Shown here piece by piece: positions 16,029 through 28,186 of a stretch of 64,000 bases of DNA. The number at the start of each line of letters is the position of its first letter. Within the stretch, counting starts at the first letter, position 1. A program made the position numbers and the translations under genes. The stretch is from Saprospiraceae bacterium. Lineage in GTDB: Bacteria > Bacteroidota > Bacteroidia > Chitinophagales > Saprospiraceae. The DNA lies in the NCBI GenBank assembly GCA_016787575.1, contig JAEUUO010000010.1, positions 1 through 64,000 of the forward strand. The letters are read 5' to 3'. The notes under the pieces were generated by a model, which did no database searches, was not told the origin of the DNA, and saw nothing but the letters and a program-made list of their open reading frames with translations.

Positions 16029-16983
16029 AGTCATTATTCATAGATAATTAATTAAATAATTTCACAACATCATAGAGAATAATTACTAATTGGGGTAACA
16101 CTGGACACACAGCATGCAGATATAAAATAGTATTTCATCCATGTCACATGGATTATTTTATTTCAAGCTTGGCAGAAAATATTTAAATTAACTTTTATAT
16201 GGTAACCGTAAAAAGTAGCTCGGTGGCAATAAGGAAAAGTTATTGGGTATTACAATTAGGAAGTTTAATTAAAAAATTGGCCTTTGTAATATCATAGAAG
16301 GGACCATTAAAATACATATAGAAAATTGCGGCATGGCGATTATTTAGCATCATCTGAAGACTTACAATCATTAGTTGTACTAATGAAAAATAATTACGGA
16401 AACAATGGAAATAGCTCAAGATATATTTAAGAACTTAATTGAAGTTAAAGCACTTTAAGTAGCAACTGGATATGTAATTCGGCTCATTATTAGAAAAGAA
16501 ACTATTTAATGGAGAATTATTTATAAAAGCAAACATGGGATAGTTAAATCCAATTGCACTTCAATGCAAGATACTACATGCTGATATGTTATTTTTCAAT
16601 AAATTTATATATCGTAAATGTTACATTTTATCAAATTTTCTTTTGCACATTTTTCGATTTGTATTTATACCTATGCTAAGTCTACGACTAGCGAATTCTT
16701 ATTTTTAAATTTTACTCCTGATTGCTAATAATTGGCAAAGCCCCGCAAGGGTGCAATCTTAATAGATAATGAAATTTTCGTGTATTGAGCCACCTAGCGG
16801 TGACATATACATTATATATTGGATTGATTTTTAAATAAAATGACTCTTGTTTTGAAAATGTCCGCCGGGTGCAGTATTTCGAACCTCAAAAATCAACCTA
16901 ACAACAAACAACATCAACTATCAACTAATATCATATATTTACATGGCAAACCCTTTTTTATATATTCTAAAATAAATACACAC
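16029..16983. other. gene-poor region with decayed sequence
   Basis: About 950 bases without a supportable gene. It has short fragmentary frames only (for example a 17-codon ATG ORF at about 16405-16458), a perfect 7-bp hairpin ATCCATG/CATGGAT around 16138-16154, an attC-like arm at 16698-16736, and GC-rich REP-like hairpins at about 16737-16800. The first part reads like eroded coding DNA, but I cannot identify a parent gene. The open frame 16840-16983 in front of the peroxiredoxin is judged non-coding. Confidence 0.6.
16698..16736 (+). repeat. attC-like right-arm relic
   Basis: CTTATTTTTAAATTTT followed a few bases later by GATTGCTAATAATTGGC closely matches the loop and right arm of attC-4 (2350-2382) and attC-6 (4322-4355). 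No left arm or core is present, and the match breaks at the REP-like hairpin that follows. Likely a fragment of an attC site moved or left behind outside the array. Confidence 0.45.
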
Positions 16984-17646
16984 ATGTCATTACGAATCAA
17001 CGAAACCGCACCTGACTTTACAGCAGAAACCACCCAGGGAAGAATTCAATTTCATGAATGGCTGGGTGATAGTTGGGGAATTTTATTTTCACATCCAAAA
17101 GATTTTACCCCGGTATGTACAACAGAATTGGGCTACATGGCTAAACTCGGACCAGAATTTGCAAAACGAAATTGCAAGGTTATCGGCTTAAGTGTAGATC
17201 CTGTTGAAAGTCATTTAAAATGGGAAAAAGACATTGAAGAAACACAAGGATGCGCTGTTAATTATCCTATGATCGGGGATCCAAACCTTGCCATTGCAAA
17301 ATTATTTGACATGCTGCCAGCAGAAGAAACCGGAACATCGGAAGGAAGAACTGCTGCAACCAATCAAACCGTACGCTCGGTATTTATTGTAGGCCCGGAC
17401 AAGAAAATCAAACTGATGCTCACCTACCCTATGACCACCGGTCGCAATTTTGATGAAATTTTACGGGTCATTGATTCCATGCAATTAACCAGCAAACACA
17501 AAGTCGCAACCCCTGTAAATTGGAAAGATGGGGATGACGTAATCATCGTTACATCTGTATCTGATGAAGAAGCCAAAGAAAAATTTCCTGAAGGATGGAA
17601 AACAGTGAAACCCTATCTCCGTATTGTTCCTCAACCAGGTAAATAA
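16984..17646 (+). CDS. 1-Cys peroxiredoxin (Prx6 family)
   Basis: 220 residues from the ATG at 16984. The frame is open 48 codons further up, but that stretch is unlike the family and the chosen start gives the usual MSLRINETAPDF opening. AhpC/TSA domain 1-160, with the peroxidatic Cys45 in DFTPVCTTEL, followed by the 1-Cys Prx C-terminal domain (about 165-220: TPVNWKDGDDVIIV, then FPEGWKTVKPYLR). The family reduces hydrogen peroxide and alkyl or lipid peroxides in the cytoplasm using one catalytic Cys. It lies near katG, the second peroxide-detoxifying gene here, with a transposase between them, so shared control is possible but not shown. Confidence 0.95.
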   Translation: MSLRINETAPDFTAETTQGRIQFHEWLGDSWGILFSHPKDFTPVCTTELGYMAKLGPEFAKRNCKVIGLSVDPVESHLKWEKDIEETQGCAVNYPMIGDPNLAIAKLFDMLPAEETGTSEGRTAATNQTVRSVFIVGPDKKIKLMLTYPMTTGRNFDEILRVIDSMQLTSKHKVATPVNWKDGDDVIIVTSVSDEEAKEKFPEGWKTVKPYLRIVPQPGK

Positions 17647-17751
17647 TCCATATCCGGTAAAAACGAATCAAGCCTTAAAAAAAGAAGATGATTTGCCTCA
17701 GAGGGGGGATGAAAAATTAACAAGTTTCAATTGGAACAAGCCTAATCCACT

Positions 17752-18208
17752 ATGCCTAATACGTACACCCAGTTATATGTACATGTAATTTTTGCTGTCA
17801 AAGCTCGGAGACTTCTTATTTCAAATCTATGGAAGGACAATCTTTATAAATACATTACAGGAATAATCACCAATAAAAATCAGAAATTGATGATTATTAA
17901 CGGCATGCCAGACCATTTGCATTTACTGATTGGATTAAAACCGGATTGTGCTCTTTCTGATTTGGTAAGGGACGTTAAAGCCAACTCATCAAAATGGATC
18001 AATGAGAATAAATTTGTTCAAAGCAAATTTGAATGGCAATCAGGTTTTGGTGCTTTTTCAGTAAGTAAATCTGGATTAAATGCTGTAGCTAATTACATTG
18101 CAAACCAGGAAGTGCACCATCAAGAAGTGAGCTTTAGAAAAGAATTTATTAGGCTTCTGACTGAATATGAAATAAATTTTAAGGAAGAATATTTATTGGA
18201 AGATTTTG

Positions 18209-18231
<23 letters not shown>
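17752..18231 (+). CDS. IS200/RAYT-like Y1 transposase
   Basis: 159 residues, the usual size of a TnpA_REP / IS200-type HUH single-strand transposase. The HUH motif is His55-Leu-His57 in GMPDHLHLLI, and the catalytic Tyr is Tyr115 in VANYIANQEVHH. The N-terminus TQLYVHVIFAVK is typical. The last codons (GVAPTEL) are themselves encoded by a REP-type palindrome GCTCC-TAC-GGAGC (18214-18226), and further REP hairpins follow. It lacks the TnpB partner. It probably acts on the REP elements around it, that is, a domesticated REP-associated tyrosine transposase. It lies between the peroxiredoxin and the convergent katG. Confidence 0.9.
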
Positions 18232-20629
<2,398 letters not shown>

Positions 20630-20852
20630 TCAAATTGATTGTTCTTAAATTGAAACGTTAACCAATTTTATAATTGGGTTCCCAACAAATCCACGTTTGC
20701 CTGTTGTATGTATCCAGAAACCCAATAAATTAAAACGCTCATTGATCAAGATAGTTTGAAAGCTCCATACATTTATTATCAGTATGCCCTAAGATATTTA
20801 TCATTAATTTTTAGGATGTGAGTGTGAGGGTTTAAACTGTATGGTTGTTGGA

Positions 20853-20916
20853 CTGATAGACTGTTAGTCTGTTAGGCTGTTAGACTGTTAGACTGTTAGG
20901 CTGTTAAACTGTTATG
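20853..20916 (+). repeat. tandem octamer repeat CTGTTAGN, 8 units
   Basis: Units CTGATAGA, CTGTTAGT, CTGTTAGG, CTGTTAGA, CTGTTAGA, CTGTTAGG, CTGTTAAA, CTGTTATG. Strict 8-base period with the last base variable. Confidence 0.9.
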
Positions 20917-20948
20917 CTAATTTTCAACAGGCATTCAGCCTTCTACTA

Positions 20949-21004
20949 CTCTTTTCCTCTTCTCCTCTTCTCCTCTTCTCCTCTTTTCCTCTTTTCCTCT
21001 TCTC
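20949..21004 (+). repeat. tandem octamer repeat CTCTTYTC, 7 units
   Basis: Seven consecutive units of CTCTTTTC or CTCTTCTC, differing only at position six, in exact 8-base phase. The pyrimidine-only strand could form H-DNA. Confidence 0.9.
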
Positions 21005-21344
21005 GCCACCTTTAAACCGTTTCATACGTTTACTGTTTGATTTAACAACAGCTTAATTAATTTCACTGATTCCGGCAAAAAAAACTGATTTCGAAAATAT
21101 AAAATGCCATTTTCTAATCAACGAACAGCTTATTTTCAGGCATTGGTGAATCGCATTAAAGCATTTTTGTGATTTGTTTTCATAGATTTTTGACAAATTG
21201 GATGATGATGAACGCGTTAAGAAAGAGCCCCATTTGTTGCCTTTGAAAAATCTTAAATTAAAAGCATATTTGCTTAGTGAGCTATATTTAAGTTTACAGA
21301 TAACGAATTATTCATTTAAATTAATAGAGTACCAAATCTAATCT

Positions 21345-22415
21345 ATGAAAAGTCTTGTTTCGATCGCCCTGATATTCATTGCTTTATTGGTCATTAAGCA
21401 TTATTATTTCCCTGCAGCAAAAGACGACAAAAGCGGTCCCGCAGCCAATGCAGTTGCTCCCGGGGCAAAACCTAATGCTCCAAGTGCATCGGTAAGTATT
21501 TATGTTATTAAACCAGAAACACTCGACAATAATTTATTTGCCAGTGGAACCATTCTTGCTAATGAAACAGTCGAACTAAAACCAGAAATTTCAGGAAAAG
21601 TTACTGAGCTAAACATCAAGGAAGGTGCTCCTGTAAGTAAAGGAAGCTTGCTGGTAAAAATAAACGACGCAGACTTACGAGCCCAATTAAATAAATTGAA
21701 TGCATCCATCCGTTTGGCAGAAGAAAAACTGAATCGATCCAAACAACTATTAGAAATCAATGGATTGAGTCGGGAAGAATTTGATTCAGCTGCAAATGAA
21801 CTGCTTTCTTTAAAAGCGGATGCAGAAGTATTAAAAGTTCAAATCAGTCGAACTAAAATAACCGCACCTTTTGACGGAATCCTGGGATTTCGAAGCATCA
21901 GTGTAGGGAGCTATATTACGCCACAACAGGTTGTATGCAGCATACAACAACTCAATCCGGTAAAAATTGAATTTTCAATTCCGGAACGATATGCCGGATT
22001 GATTAAAATTGGAAATGCCATTCTCTTTAACACCGAAGGATCCAATAATAAATACCAGGGAAGTGTATATGCATTTGACCCCATGATTGATGTTTCAACA
22101 CGAGCACTCCGCATTCGAGCCAAGGCATTGAATCCCGGAAATAAATTACTACCCGGATCATTTGCAAAAATTGAATTGGTACTCAATCAAAACAATCAAG
22201 CATTGATGGTTCCCACACAGTCCATCATCCCCATACTAAAAGGACAACAGGTTTTTGTATGTCGAAACAATAAAGCAGAAGCCGTTGCTGTAGAAACGGG
22301 ATTGCGCAATGAAACAAAAGTTGAAATTCTTTCTGGCCTTCAAGCCGGTGATAGTTTAATTGTAACAGGAATTATGGGTTTGCGTCCAGGTTCTGATTTA
22401 AGAATCATTAAATAA
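21345..22415 (+). CDS. RND efflux periplasmic adaptor (membrane fusion protein)
   Basis: 356 residues. N-terminal membrane helix 1-18 with no lipobox, so anchored by a signal anchor. The usual adaptor order follows: barrel-sandwich (lipoyl-like) halves about 60-100 (GKVTELNIKEGAPVSKGSLL) and about 175-205 (ITAPFDGILGFRSISVGSYI), a short coiled-coil hairpin about 105-165, beta-barrel about 210-290, and a membrane-proximal domain ending RPGSDLRIIK. It bridges the inner-membrane pump and the TolC channel. The pump gene starts 6 bases downstream and the TolC gene follows, a complete tripartite operon. Confidence 0.95.
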   Translation: MKSLVSIALIFIALLVIKHYYFPAAKDDKSGPAANAVAPGAKPNAPSASVSIYVIKPETLDNNLFASGTILANETVELKPEISGKVTELNIKEGAPVSKGSLLVKINDADLRAQLNKLNASIRLAEEKLNRSKQLLEINGLSREEFDSAANELLSLKADAEVLKVQISRTKITAPFDGILGFRSISVGSYITPQQVVCSIQQLNPVKIEFSIPERYAGLIKIGNAILFNTEGSNNKYQGSVYAFDPMIDVSTRALRIRAKALNPGNKLLPGSFAKIELVLNQNNQALMVPTQSIIPILKGQQVFVCRNNKAEAVAVETGLRNETKVEILSGLQAGDSLIVTGIMGLRPGSDLRIIK

Positions 22416-22421
22416 CACAAT

Positions 22422-25400
22422 GTGAGTTTATCAACTACCAGCATCAATCGGCCCGTACTAACCATCGTAATGAATTTATTAATCATTCTGTTTGGGGTGA
22501 TTGGTTTTAAATATTTGGGGGTTCGGGAATATCCCAGCATCGATCCACCTGTTATTACCGTTCGCACCAATTACTCAGGTGCAAATGCAGATATCATTGA
22601 AAGTCAAATTACAGAACCACTTGAAAAAGGATTGAATGGTATTGCCGGAATTAAATCCATTTCTTCCAGCAGCAATCAGGGATCCAGTGTGATCACTGTG
22701 GAATTTGACATCAGCATCAACATGGAAGCTGCAGCTAATGATGTGCGTGACAAGGTTTCGCAATCGGTTAGACAGCTTCCCCTGGATATTGATGCTTTGC
22801 CTTCTGTTACAAAATCAGATGCTAATGCGGATGCAATCATATCAATGACTCTGCAAAGTAAAAATCTGAGTCATTTGGAAGTCAGCGATTACGCAGAAAA
22901 TGTGATTGCTGAACGACTTCAAACCATTCCCGGTGTCAGTACCATTCAGATCTGGGGGCAGAAAAAATATGCCATGAGGATCTGGCTGGATCCTACAAAA
23001 CTTTCAGCCGCAGGTCTAACACCATTAGACATCAAACAAGCTTTGGATCGGGAGAATGTAGAATTGCCCAGTGGAAAAATTGCAGGAGACAATACTGAAC
23101 TGACCATAAATACAAAAGGAAAATTAAAAGACGAAGCAGACTTTAATAATCTTATTATAAAAAATGTCAATGGAAACAGCATCCGTATTCGTGATGTGGG
23201 AAAAGCAACACTCGGCTCTGAAGCTGAAGAAACGGTGTTGAAAGAATCTGGTATTCCCATGATTGGTCTTGCGTTGGTGCCACAACCCGGCGCAAATTTT
23301 ATTGATATATCCAATGAATTTTACAAGCGATTTGAGCAGCTTAAAAAAGATTTGCCAAAAGATTTTAATATCAACATTGCCCTGGACAATACGAAGTTTG
23401 TAAAAAAAGCAGTCAACGAAGTTGCAGAAACACTCCTCATTGCCATCTTGTTAGTAATCATTATTATTTTTCTGTTTTTTCGGGATTGGATAGTTGCATT
23501 TCGACCATTGATAGATATACCGGTTTCTCTGATTGGTGCTTTTTTTATAATGTATACCATGGATTACTCTATCAATGTTTTGACCTTGCTAGCCATTGTG
23601 TTGGCTACCGGCTTGGTTGTTGATGATGGGATCGTGGTTACTGAAAATATTTTTAAAAAAATTGAAGATGGTATGTCTCCAATTGAAGCAGCTAAAAAAG
23701 GATCCAATGAAATTTTGTTTGCCGTTTTGTCTACTTCTGTCACACTAGCTTCTGTTTTTTTACCGGTAATTTTTATGCAAGGATTTGTGGGTCGTTTGTT
23801 TCAGGAATTTGGAGTGGTGCTGGCGGGATCCGTTTTGATATCGGCTTTTGTATCGTTAACACTTACACCTATGCTGAATGCCAAATTGGTTCGTAAGTCA
23901 AATACAAAAAGTAAATTTTATCAATTGACAGAACCCTATTTTGAAAAACTCAATACAGGGTATCACAATTCATTAAAACAATTTTTGTCTTTTCGCTGGG
24001 TTGCATTTATTTTAATTGCCCTTTGTGGTGTGATGATATGGTTTTTTGGCTCAGGCTTAAAATCTGAATTAGCACCTACAGAAGATCGCAGTTGGATGCG
24101 TCTTTTGATGAGTACTCCAGAAGGCGCGACGTTTGAATACACAGACGCTGTGGTTGATAAAATGACAAAATTTATTCAGGATTCAATCAGCGAGAAAAGA
24201 GTTTGTCTCACTGTTACAGCACCAAATTTTGCTGGAACGGGTTCTCCGAATTCAGCTTTTGTGCGATTGGCACTGCATGAACCGGACCAGCGTAAACGGA
24301 GTCAAAAAGAAATCGCTCAATATATACTACAAAAATCATCTTTGTTTCCTGAGGCCAAGATTCTGGTTGTCGAACAACAAACTATTTCTACCGGAGGTTT
24401 TGGTGGCTTGCCGGTACAATTTGTTTTACAAGCTCCCAATTTTGAAAAACTAAAAGAAAAACTTCCAGTATTCCTCGAAGAAGCATCTAAAAACAAAACC
24501 TTTAAAGTTGTTGATGCCAATTTAAAATTCAATAAACCCGAATTGAATGTTTCTGTTGACAGAGAACGAGCACGCGATCTTGGAGTGTCAGTACAAGACA
24601 TTGCGCAAACACTGCAATTGGCATTTAGTCCACAACGATTGTCCTATTTTAATATGCATGGAAAACAATACCAGGTCATCGGACAATTTGAAAGAGCCTC
24701 CCGAGATCAGCCAATGGATTTAAAATCCATTTATGTTAGAAATAATGTTGGCCAATTAATTCAGTTAGACAATATTGTATCGATAACTGAAAGCAGTAAC
24801 CCACCACAGCTGTATCATTTCAACAGATACATGTCAGCTACGGTCAGTGCTCAATTAGCCCCAGGTAAAACAATCGGTGAAGGAATTGCTGCCATGGAAG
24901 AAATTGCAGATAAAACATTGGATGATTCTTTTACAACAGACTTAAGTGGGCCTTCACGTGACTTTGCAGAAAGTTCATCCAGTCTAGCTTTTGCATTTGG
25001 ATTGGCATTACTATTGGTTTATCTCATTTTATCAGCCCAATTTGAAAGTTTTCGCGATCCGCTGATCATCATGATTACAGTACCACTTGCTATTGCCGGT
25101 GCTGTATTTTCACTTTGGTATTTCAATCAAACTTTAAACATTTTCAGTCAAATTGGAATCATTATGTTGATTGGACTTGTGACTAAAAATGGAATCCTGA
25201 TTGTAGAATTTGCAAACCAACTACAGGAGAAAGGTATTGCAAAATCAGATGCCATCGTACAAGCTGCTGTTGGTCGATTGCGACCCATTTTAATGACGAG
25301 TTTAGCAACTTCTTTGGGTGCATTGCCAATTGCAATATCATTAGGAGCAGCTTCTCAAAGCCGAATGGGAATGGGAATTGTTGTAATAGGAGGGCTCTTG

Positions 25401-25481
25401 TTTTCCTTACTTCTAACCCTATTTGTCATTCCGTCAATGTACAGTTACATCGCAAATAAAAAATCATTGGTTGAAAATTAA
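22422..25481 (+). CDS. RND efflux pump permease (AcrB/HAE1-like)
   Basis: 1019 residues, normal for the hydrophobe/amphiphile exporters of the RND superfamily. Starts with GTG at 22422 (the overlapping ATG at 22420 is out of frame and stops at once), giving MSLSTTSINRPVLTIVMNLL, the classic first helix. Helices near 335-355, 360-380, 390-405 (LATGLVVDDGIVVTENI, carrying the paired Asp of the proton relay), 430-470, 525-545, and the second set about 860-1010 (LIGLVTKNGILIVEFAN). Two large periplasmic porter loops lie between. A proton-driven drug, solvent or lipid exporter; substrate unknown. Directly follows the adaptor. Confidence 0.96.
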   Translation: MSLSTTSINRPVLTIVMNLLIILFGVIGFKYLGVREYPSIDPPVITVRTNYSGANADIIESQITEPLEKGLNGIAGIKSISSSSNQGSSVITVEFDISINMEAAANDVRDKVSQSVRQLPLDIDALPSVTKSDANADAIISMTLQSKNLSHLEVSDYAENVIAERLQTIPGVSTIQIWGQKKYAMRIWLDPTKLSAAGLTPLDIKQALDRENVELPSGKIAGDNTELTINTKGKLKDEADFNNLIIKNVNGNSIRIRDVGKATLGSEAEETVLKESGIPMIGLALVPQPGANFIDISNEFYKRFEQLKKDLPKDFNINIALDNTKFVKKAVNEVAETLLIAILLVIIIIFLFFRDWIVAFRPLIDIPVSLIGAFFIMYTMDYSINVLTLLAIVLATGLVVDDGIVVTENIFKKIEDGMSPIEAAKKGSNEILFAVLSTSVTLASVFLPVIFMQGFVGRLFQEFGVVLAGSVLISAFVSLTLTPMLNAKLVRKSNTKSKFYQLTEPYFEKLNTGYHNSLKQFLSFRWVAFILIALCGVMIWFFGSGLKSELAPTEDRSWMRLLMSTPEGATFEYTDAVVDKMTKFIQDSISEKRVCLTVTAPNFAGTGSPNSAFVRLALHEPDQRKRSQKEIAQYILQKSSLFPEAKILVVEQQTISTGGFGGLPVQFVLQAPNFEKLKEKLPVFLEEASKNKTFKVVDANLKFNKPELNVSVDRERARDLGVSVQDIAQTLQLAFSPQRLSYFNMHGKQYQVIGQFERASRDQPMDLKSIYVRNNVGQLIQLDNIVSITESSNPPQLYHFNRYMSATVSAQLAPGKTIGEGIAAMEEIADKTLDDSFTTDLSGPSRDFAESSSSLAFAFGLALLLVYLILSAQFESFRDPLIIMITVPLAIAGAVFSLWYFNQTLNIFSQIGIIMLIGLVTKNGILIVEFANQLQEKGIAKSDAIVQAAVGRLRPILMTSLATSLGALPIAISLGAASQSRMGMGIVVIGGLLFSLLLTLFVIPSMYSYIANKKSLVEN

Positions 25482-25529
25482 TTCCTTAAAGAATATCACA
25501 ATTTAAATTAATTACGTGCTGCCACTCAT

Positions 25530-26840
25530 ATGAAAAATATCCAACTTCCCATCATCCTCCTCGGTTTAATATGCTTAAATCTCAAAACCAAGGCACAAGA
25601 GCAACTGAGTTTGCAGGCTGCAATTGATACTGCCCTGTTTAATAATTTGGGAATAGTAATTAGTAAAAACGATGCAAAAATCAGCAGCAACAATTTGAGC
25701 AGAGCAAATGCGGGCATGATTCCAAGTTTAGATTTGAATGCAGGAAGCAATTATTCAAATAACAAGCTTACACAAGAATTTAGTACCGGAAATGAAATCA
25801 GTAAAACTGGAGTTGCAACGAAATCCATTAATGGGCAATTGCTGCTAAGTTGGACTTTGTTTGATGGAACGAAAATGTTTGCTACCTACAAGAAACTTCA
25901 GACCTTGAAAGAAATGGGCGAACTCAATGTGCTTTACACTACTGAAACTCTCATTGCTCAAGTCATCCATGCCTATGCTGAAATCGTAAAACAAAAAATC
26001 CTATTGACAAGCACAACAAATAATTTATCCCTCTATGAAGAACGTGTTAAATTAGCAGAAACAAAATTGAAAATTGGGAAATCAGCGCGTTCTGAATTAT
26101 TGCAAGCCAGTATTGACCTCAATGTTCAAAAAAATAATTTAGTAAAACTAACATCTCAAATAAAAAATGCCAAAACTGTTTTAAATACTTTGATGATGAG
26201 TTCGCTAAACCGTGAATTTGAGGTGACCGATAGTTTAACACTCAAAGAAGATTTAAACTTAGATGAGATACTAATGAAATTGGATGCCAGCAATACACAA
26301 TTGAAACTTTTACAAACACTTGAAAAACAAAGAACCCATGAAATCAAGGAACAAAAATCACATGCATTGCCAATGATCAAGCTCAATGCTGGTTATAATT
26401 TTTTAAACAGTTCGTCAACGCAGGGTTTATTTTTAATCAATCAAAGTCGTGGTCCATTGGTAGGTTTGAGTCTCAATTGGAACTTATACAATGGAATCCA
26501 ACGCAAACAAGTTGAAAACACAAAACTATTAAGAGAAAATGTGCGATTGGCATACGATGAAACGAAAGTAAACTTACAAGCCACAATAATCTCTGCATGG
26601 CAAGCAAATCAGGATGCAATCCTCTTGGCCAAGTTAGAAAAGGAAAATTACAAATTGGCTGCCGAAAACCTAAACATTATAACTCAACGATTTAAATTGG
26701 GTGAAGCAACTACATTGGAATTAAAAGACGCCCAACAGCTCAATGAAGCTTCAATCAGCAGATTGGCCAATAGTCTTTTTGAAGCTAAAAACGCTGAGAC
26801 AGAATTGCTCCTAATGGTTGGAGAATTAAACCGGAATTAA
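25530..26840 (+). CDS. TolC-family outer-membrane efflux protein
   Basis: 436 residues. Signal peptide 1-22 (LNLKTKAQ). Two homologous repeats of long amphipathic helices (about 30-215 and 235-430), typical of the outer-membrane efflux protein trimer, with the family features FNNLGIVISKNDAKIS near 38 and ATTLELKDAQQLNEA near 388. It forms the outer-membrane channel of the RND complex made by the two preceding genes. The pump gene ends 48 bases before this start. Confidence 0.95.
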   Translation: MKNIQLPIILLGLICLNLKTKAQEQLSLQAAIDTALFNNLGIVISKNDAKISSNNLSRANAGMIPSLDLNAGSNYSNNKLTQEFSTGNEISKTGVATKSINGQLLLSWTLFDGTKMFATYKKLQTLKEMGELNVLYTTETLIAQVIHAYAEIVKQKILLTSTTNNLSLYEERVKLAETKLKIGKSARSELLQASIDLNVQKNNLVKLTSQIKNAKTVLNTLMMSSLNREFEVTDSLTLKEDLNLDEILMKLDASNTQLKLLQTLEKQRTHEIKEQKSHALPMIKLNAGYNFLNSSSTQGLFLINQSRGPLVGLSLNWNLYNGIQRKQVENTKLLRENVRLAYDETKVNLQATIISAWQANQDAILLAKLEKENYKLAAENLNIITQRFKLGEATTLELKDAQQLNEASISRLANSLFEAKNAETELLLMVGELNRN

Positions 26841-26932
26841 ATCCAGACTGCCATTAATAAAAATTTGTTTTTATAAAATCTATGCCCAATATTTAATTGT
26901 TTTATTAATTTTGAATAGTATAATTTCATATT

Positions 26933-27607
26933 TTGGAAACGCTTCCTGTTTATATCGGTTTGCTATTTGGAATGACTACGCTTTTGGCAATAAGCATTTT
27001 TTATTCTGCAAGTGCGTATTCAAATAGAATTCTTGTCGTTCTTATAATTTGGTTGTTAATCCAGACTATTCTTGGTAAGAATGGATACTATTTAGAAACA
27101 ACTTCCTTGCCACCTAGATTAATGCTTTTTGTGCTGGTCCCTGTACTTGCAATAATCTTGCTTATTACAACTCCTTTTGGAAAAGAATTTATCGACAATC
27201 TTGACATTGAAAAATTGACTTTATTGCATGTAGTAAGAATTCCAGTTGAAATTGTATTGTATTTGCTATTTATTCATCAGACCATCCCCGAACTTATGAC
27301 GTTTGCAGGCAGAAATTACGATATTTTATCAGGTATTTCAGCTCCAATCATTTATTACTATGGCTTCAAGAAAAAGAAACTTAATCGAACAGTTATCCTT
27401 GTATGGAATTTTATTTGTATCGGACTTCTCTTTAATATTGTAATCCATGCAATTTTGTCGGCGCCTTTTCCATTCCAACAACTTGCCTTTGATCAGCCAA
27501 ATGTTGCGGTTCTCTACTTTCCTTATAATTGGCTACCTACCTGCATTGTTCCATTGGTGTTGTTTTCACATTTTGCAAGCATAAGACAGCTTCTGGTTAA
27601 TAAGTAA
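26933..27607 (+). CDS. multi-pass membrane protein, unknown function
   Basis: 224 residues, seven predicted membrane segments (about 5-24, 31-49, 60-80, 100-118, 130-147, 155-178 and 198-218). It starts with TTG at 26933, chosen because the resulting METLPVYIGLLFGMTTLL opens a full first helix; a start at the internal Met14 would cut it. No known motif. The GNAT gene begins one base after its stop, so the two are co-transcribed. Function not recognised. Confidence 0.7.
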   Translation: METLPVYIGLLFGMTTLLAISIFYSASAYSNRILVVLIIWLLIQTILGKNGYYLETTSLPPRLMLFVLVPVLAIILLITTPFGKEFIDNLDIEKLTLLHVVRIPVEIVLYLLFIHQTIPELMTFAGRNYDILSGISAPIIYYYGFKKKKLNRTVILVWNFICIGLLFNIVIHAILSAPFPFQQLAFDQPNVAVLYFPYNWLPTCIVPLVLFSHFASIRQLLVNK

Positions 27608-27608
27608 A

Positions 27609-28058
27609 ATGATATTCAGAACAGCTCAAATTGAAGACATCCCTCAAATTCAAACGGTTCGAAATTCTGTTTTTGAAAACCGATTGTCGGATCCCGGCTT
27701 AGTAACAGATGAAGCTTGTGCAGAATTTATTACTGCAAGAGGCAAAGGCTGGGTCTGCGAATTCAAACGGGAACTTGTTGGGTTCTCAATAGTTGATATG
27801 AAAGAATCTAATGTGTGGGCATTGTTTGTCAAACCTGATTTTGAACACAAAGGAATTGGAAAACATTTACACAAACTCATGCTGAATTGGTACTTTGAGC
27901 AAACACAGTATACACTATGGCTTGGCACCGCACCAAATACCAGAGCAATTGCTTTTTACAAGAAAGCAGGCTGGAATGAAGTTGGCATGCATGGAAGTAG
28001 TGAAATTAAATTTGAGATGAACTTCAATTCCTGGTTAATCAATCAATCTAATATTTAA
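27609..28058 (+). CDS. GNAT-family N-acetyltransferase
   Basis: 149 residues, one GNAT domain. Motif A is ALFVKPDFEHKGIGKHLHKL (about 76-95), where HKGIGKHL is the acetyl-CoA pyrophosphate loop (Q/RxxGxG/A). Motif B follows with NTRAIAFYKKAGWNEVG (about 115-131). The acceptor is unknown. It lies one base after the membrane protein gene. Confidence 0.9.
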   Translation: MIFRTAQIEDIPQIQTVRNSVFENRLSDPGLVTDEACAEFITARGKGWVCEFKRELVGFSIVDMKESNVWALFVKPDFEHKGIGKHLHKLMLNWYFEQTQYTLWLGTAPNTRAIAFYKKAGWNEVGMHGSSEIKFEMNFNSWLINQSNI

Positions 28059-28186
28059 TTTTTATATGATTTTAATTGGCATTTAGGATTGTCCAAATAT
28101 TAGTTCTATAAATGCTAAATTATTAAAATCAAAAAACATCGTTTAACTTGCATAATATTATACTATGCATCAAATCCAACTACATC

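Noticed and set aside
16840..16983. 48-codon upstream extension of the peroxiredoxin frame
   Set aside because: It does not resemble the family N-terminus; the ATG at 16984 gives the normal start.
21345..26840. Metal-specific (Cus/Czc-type) assignment of the RND system
   Set aside because: No Met or His metal-binding signature is visible and the pump resembles the hydrophobe-exporting HAE1 type, so no substrate is claimed.
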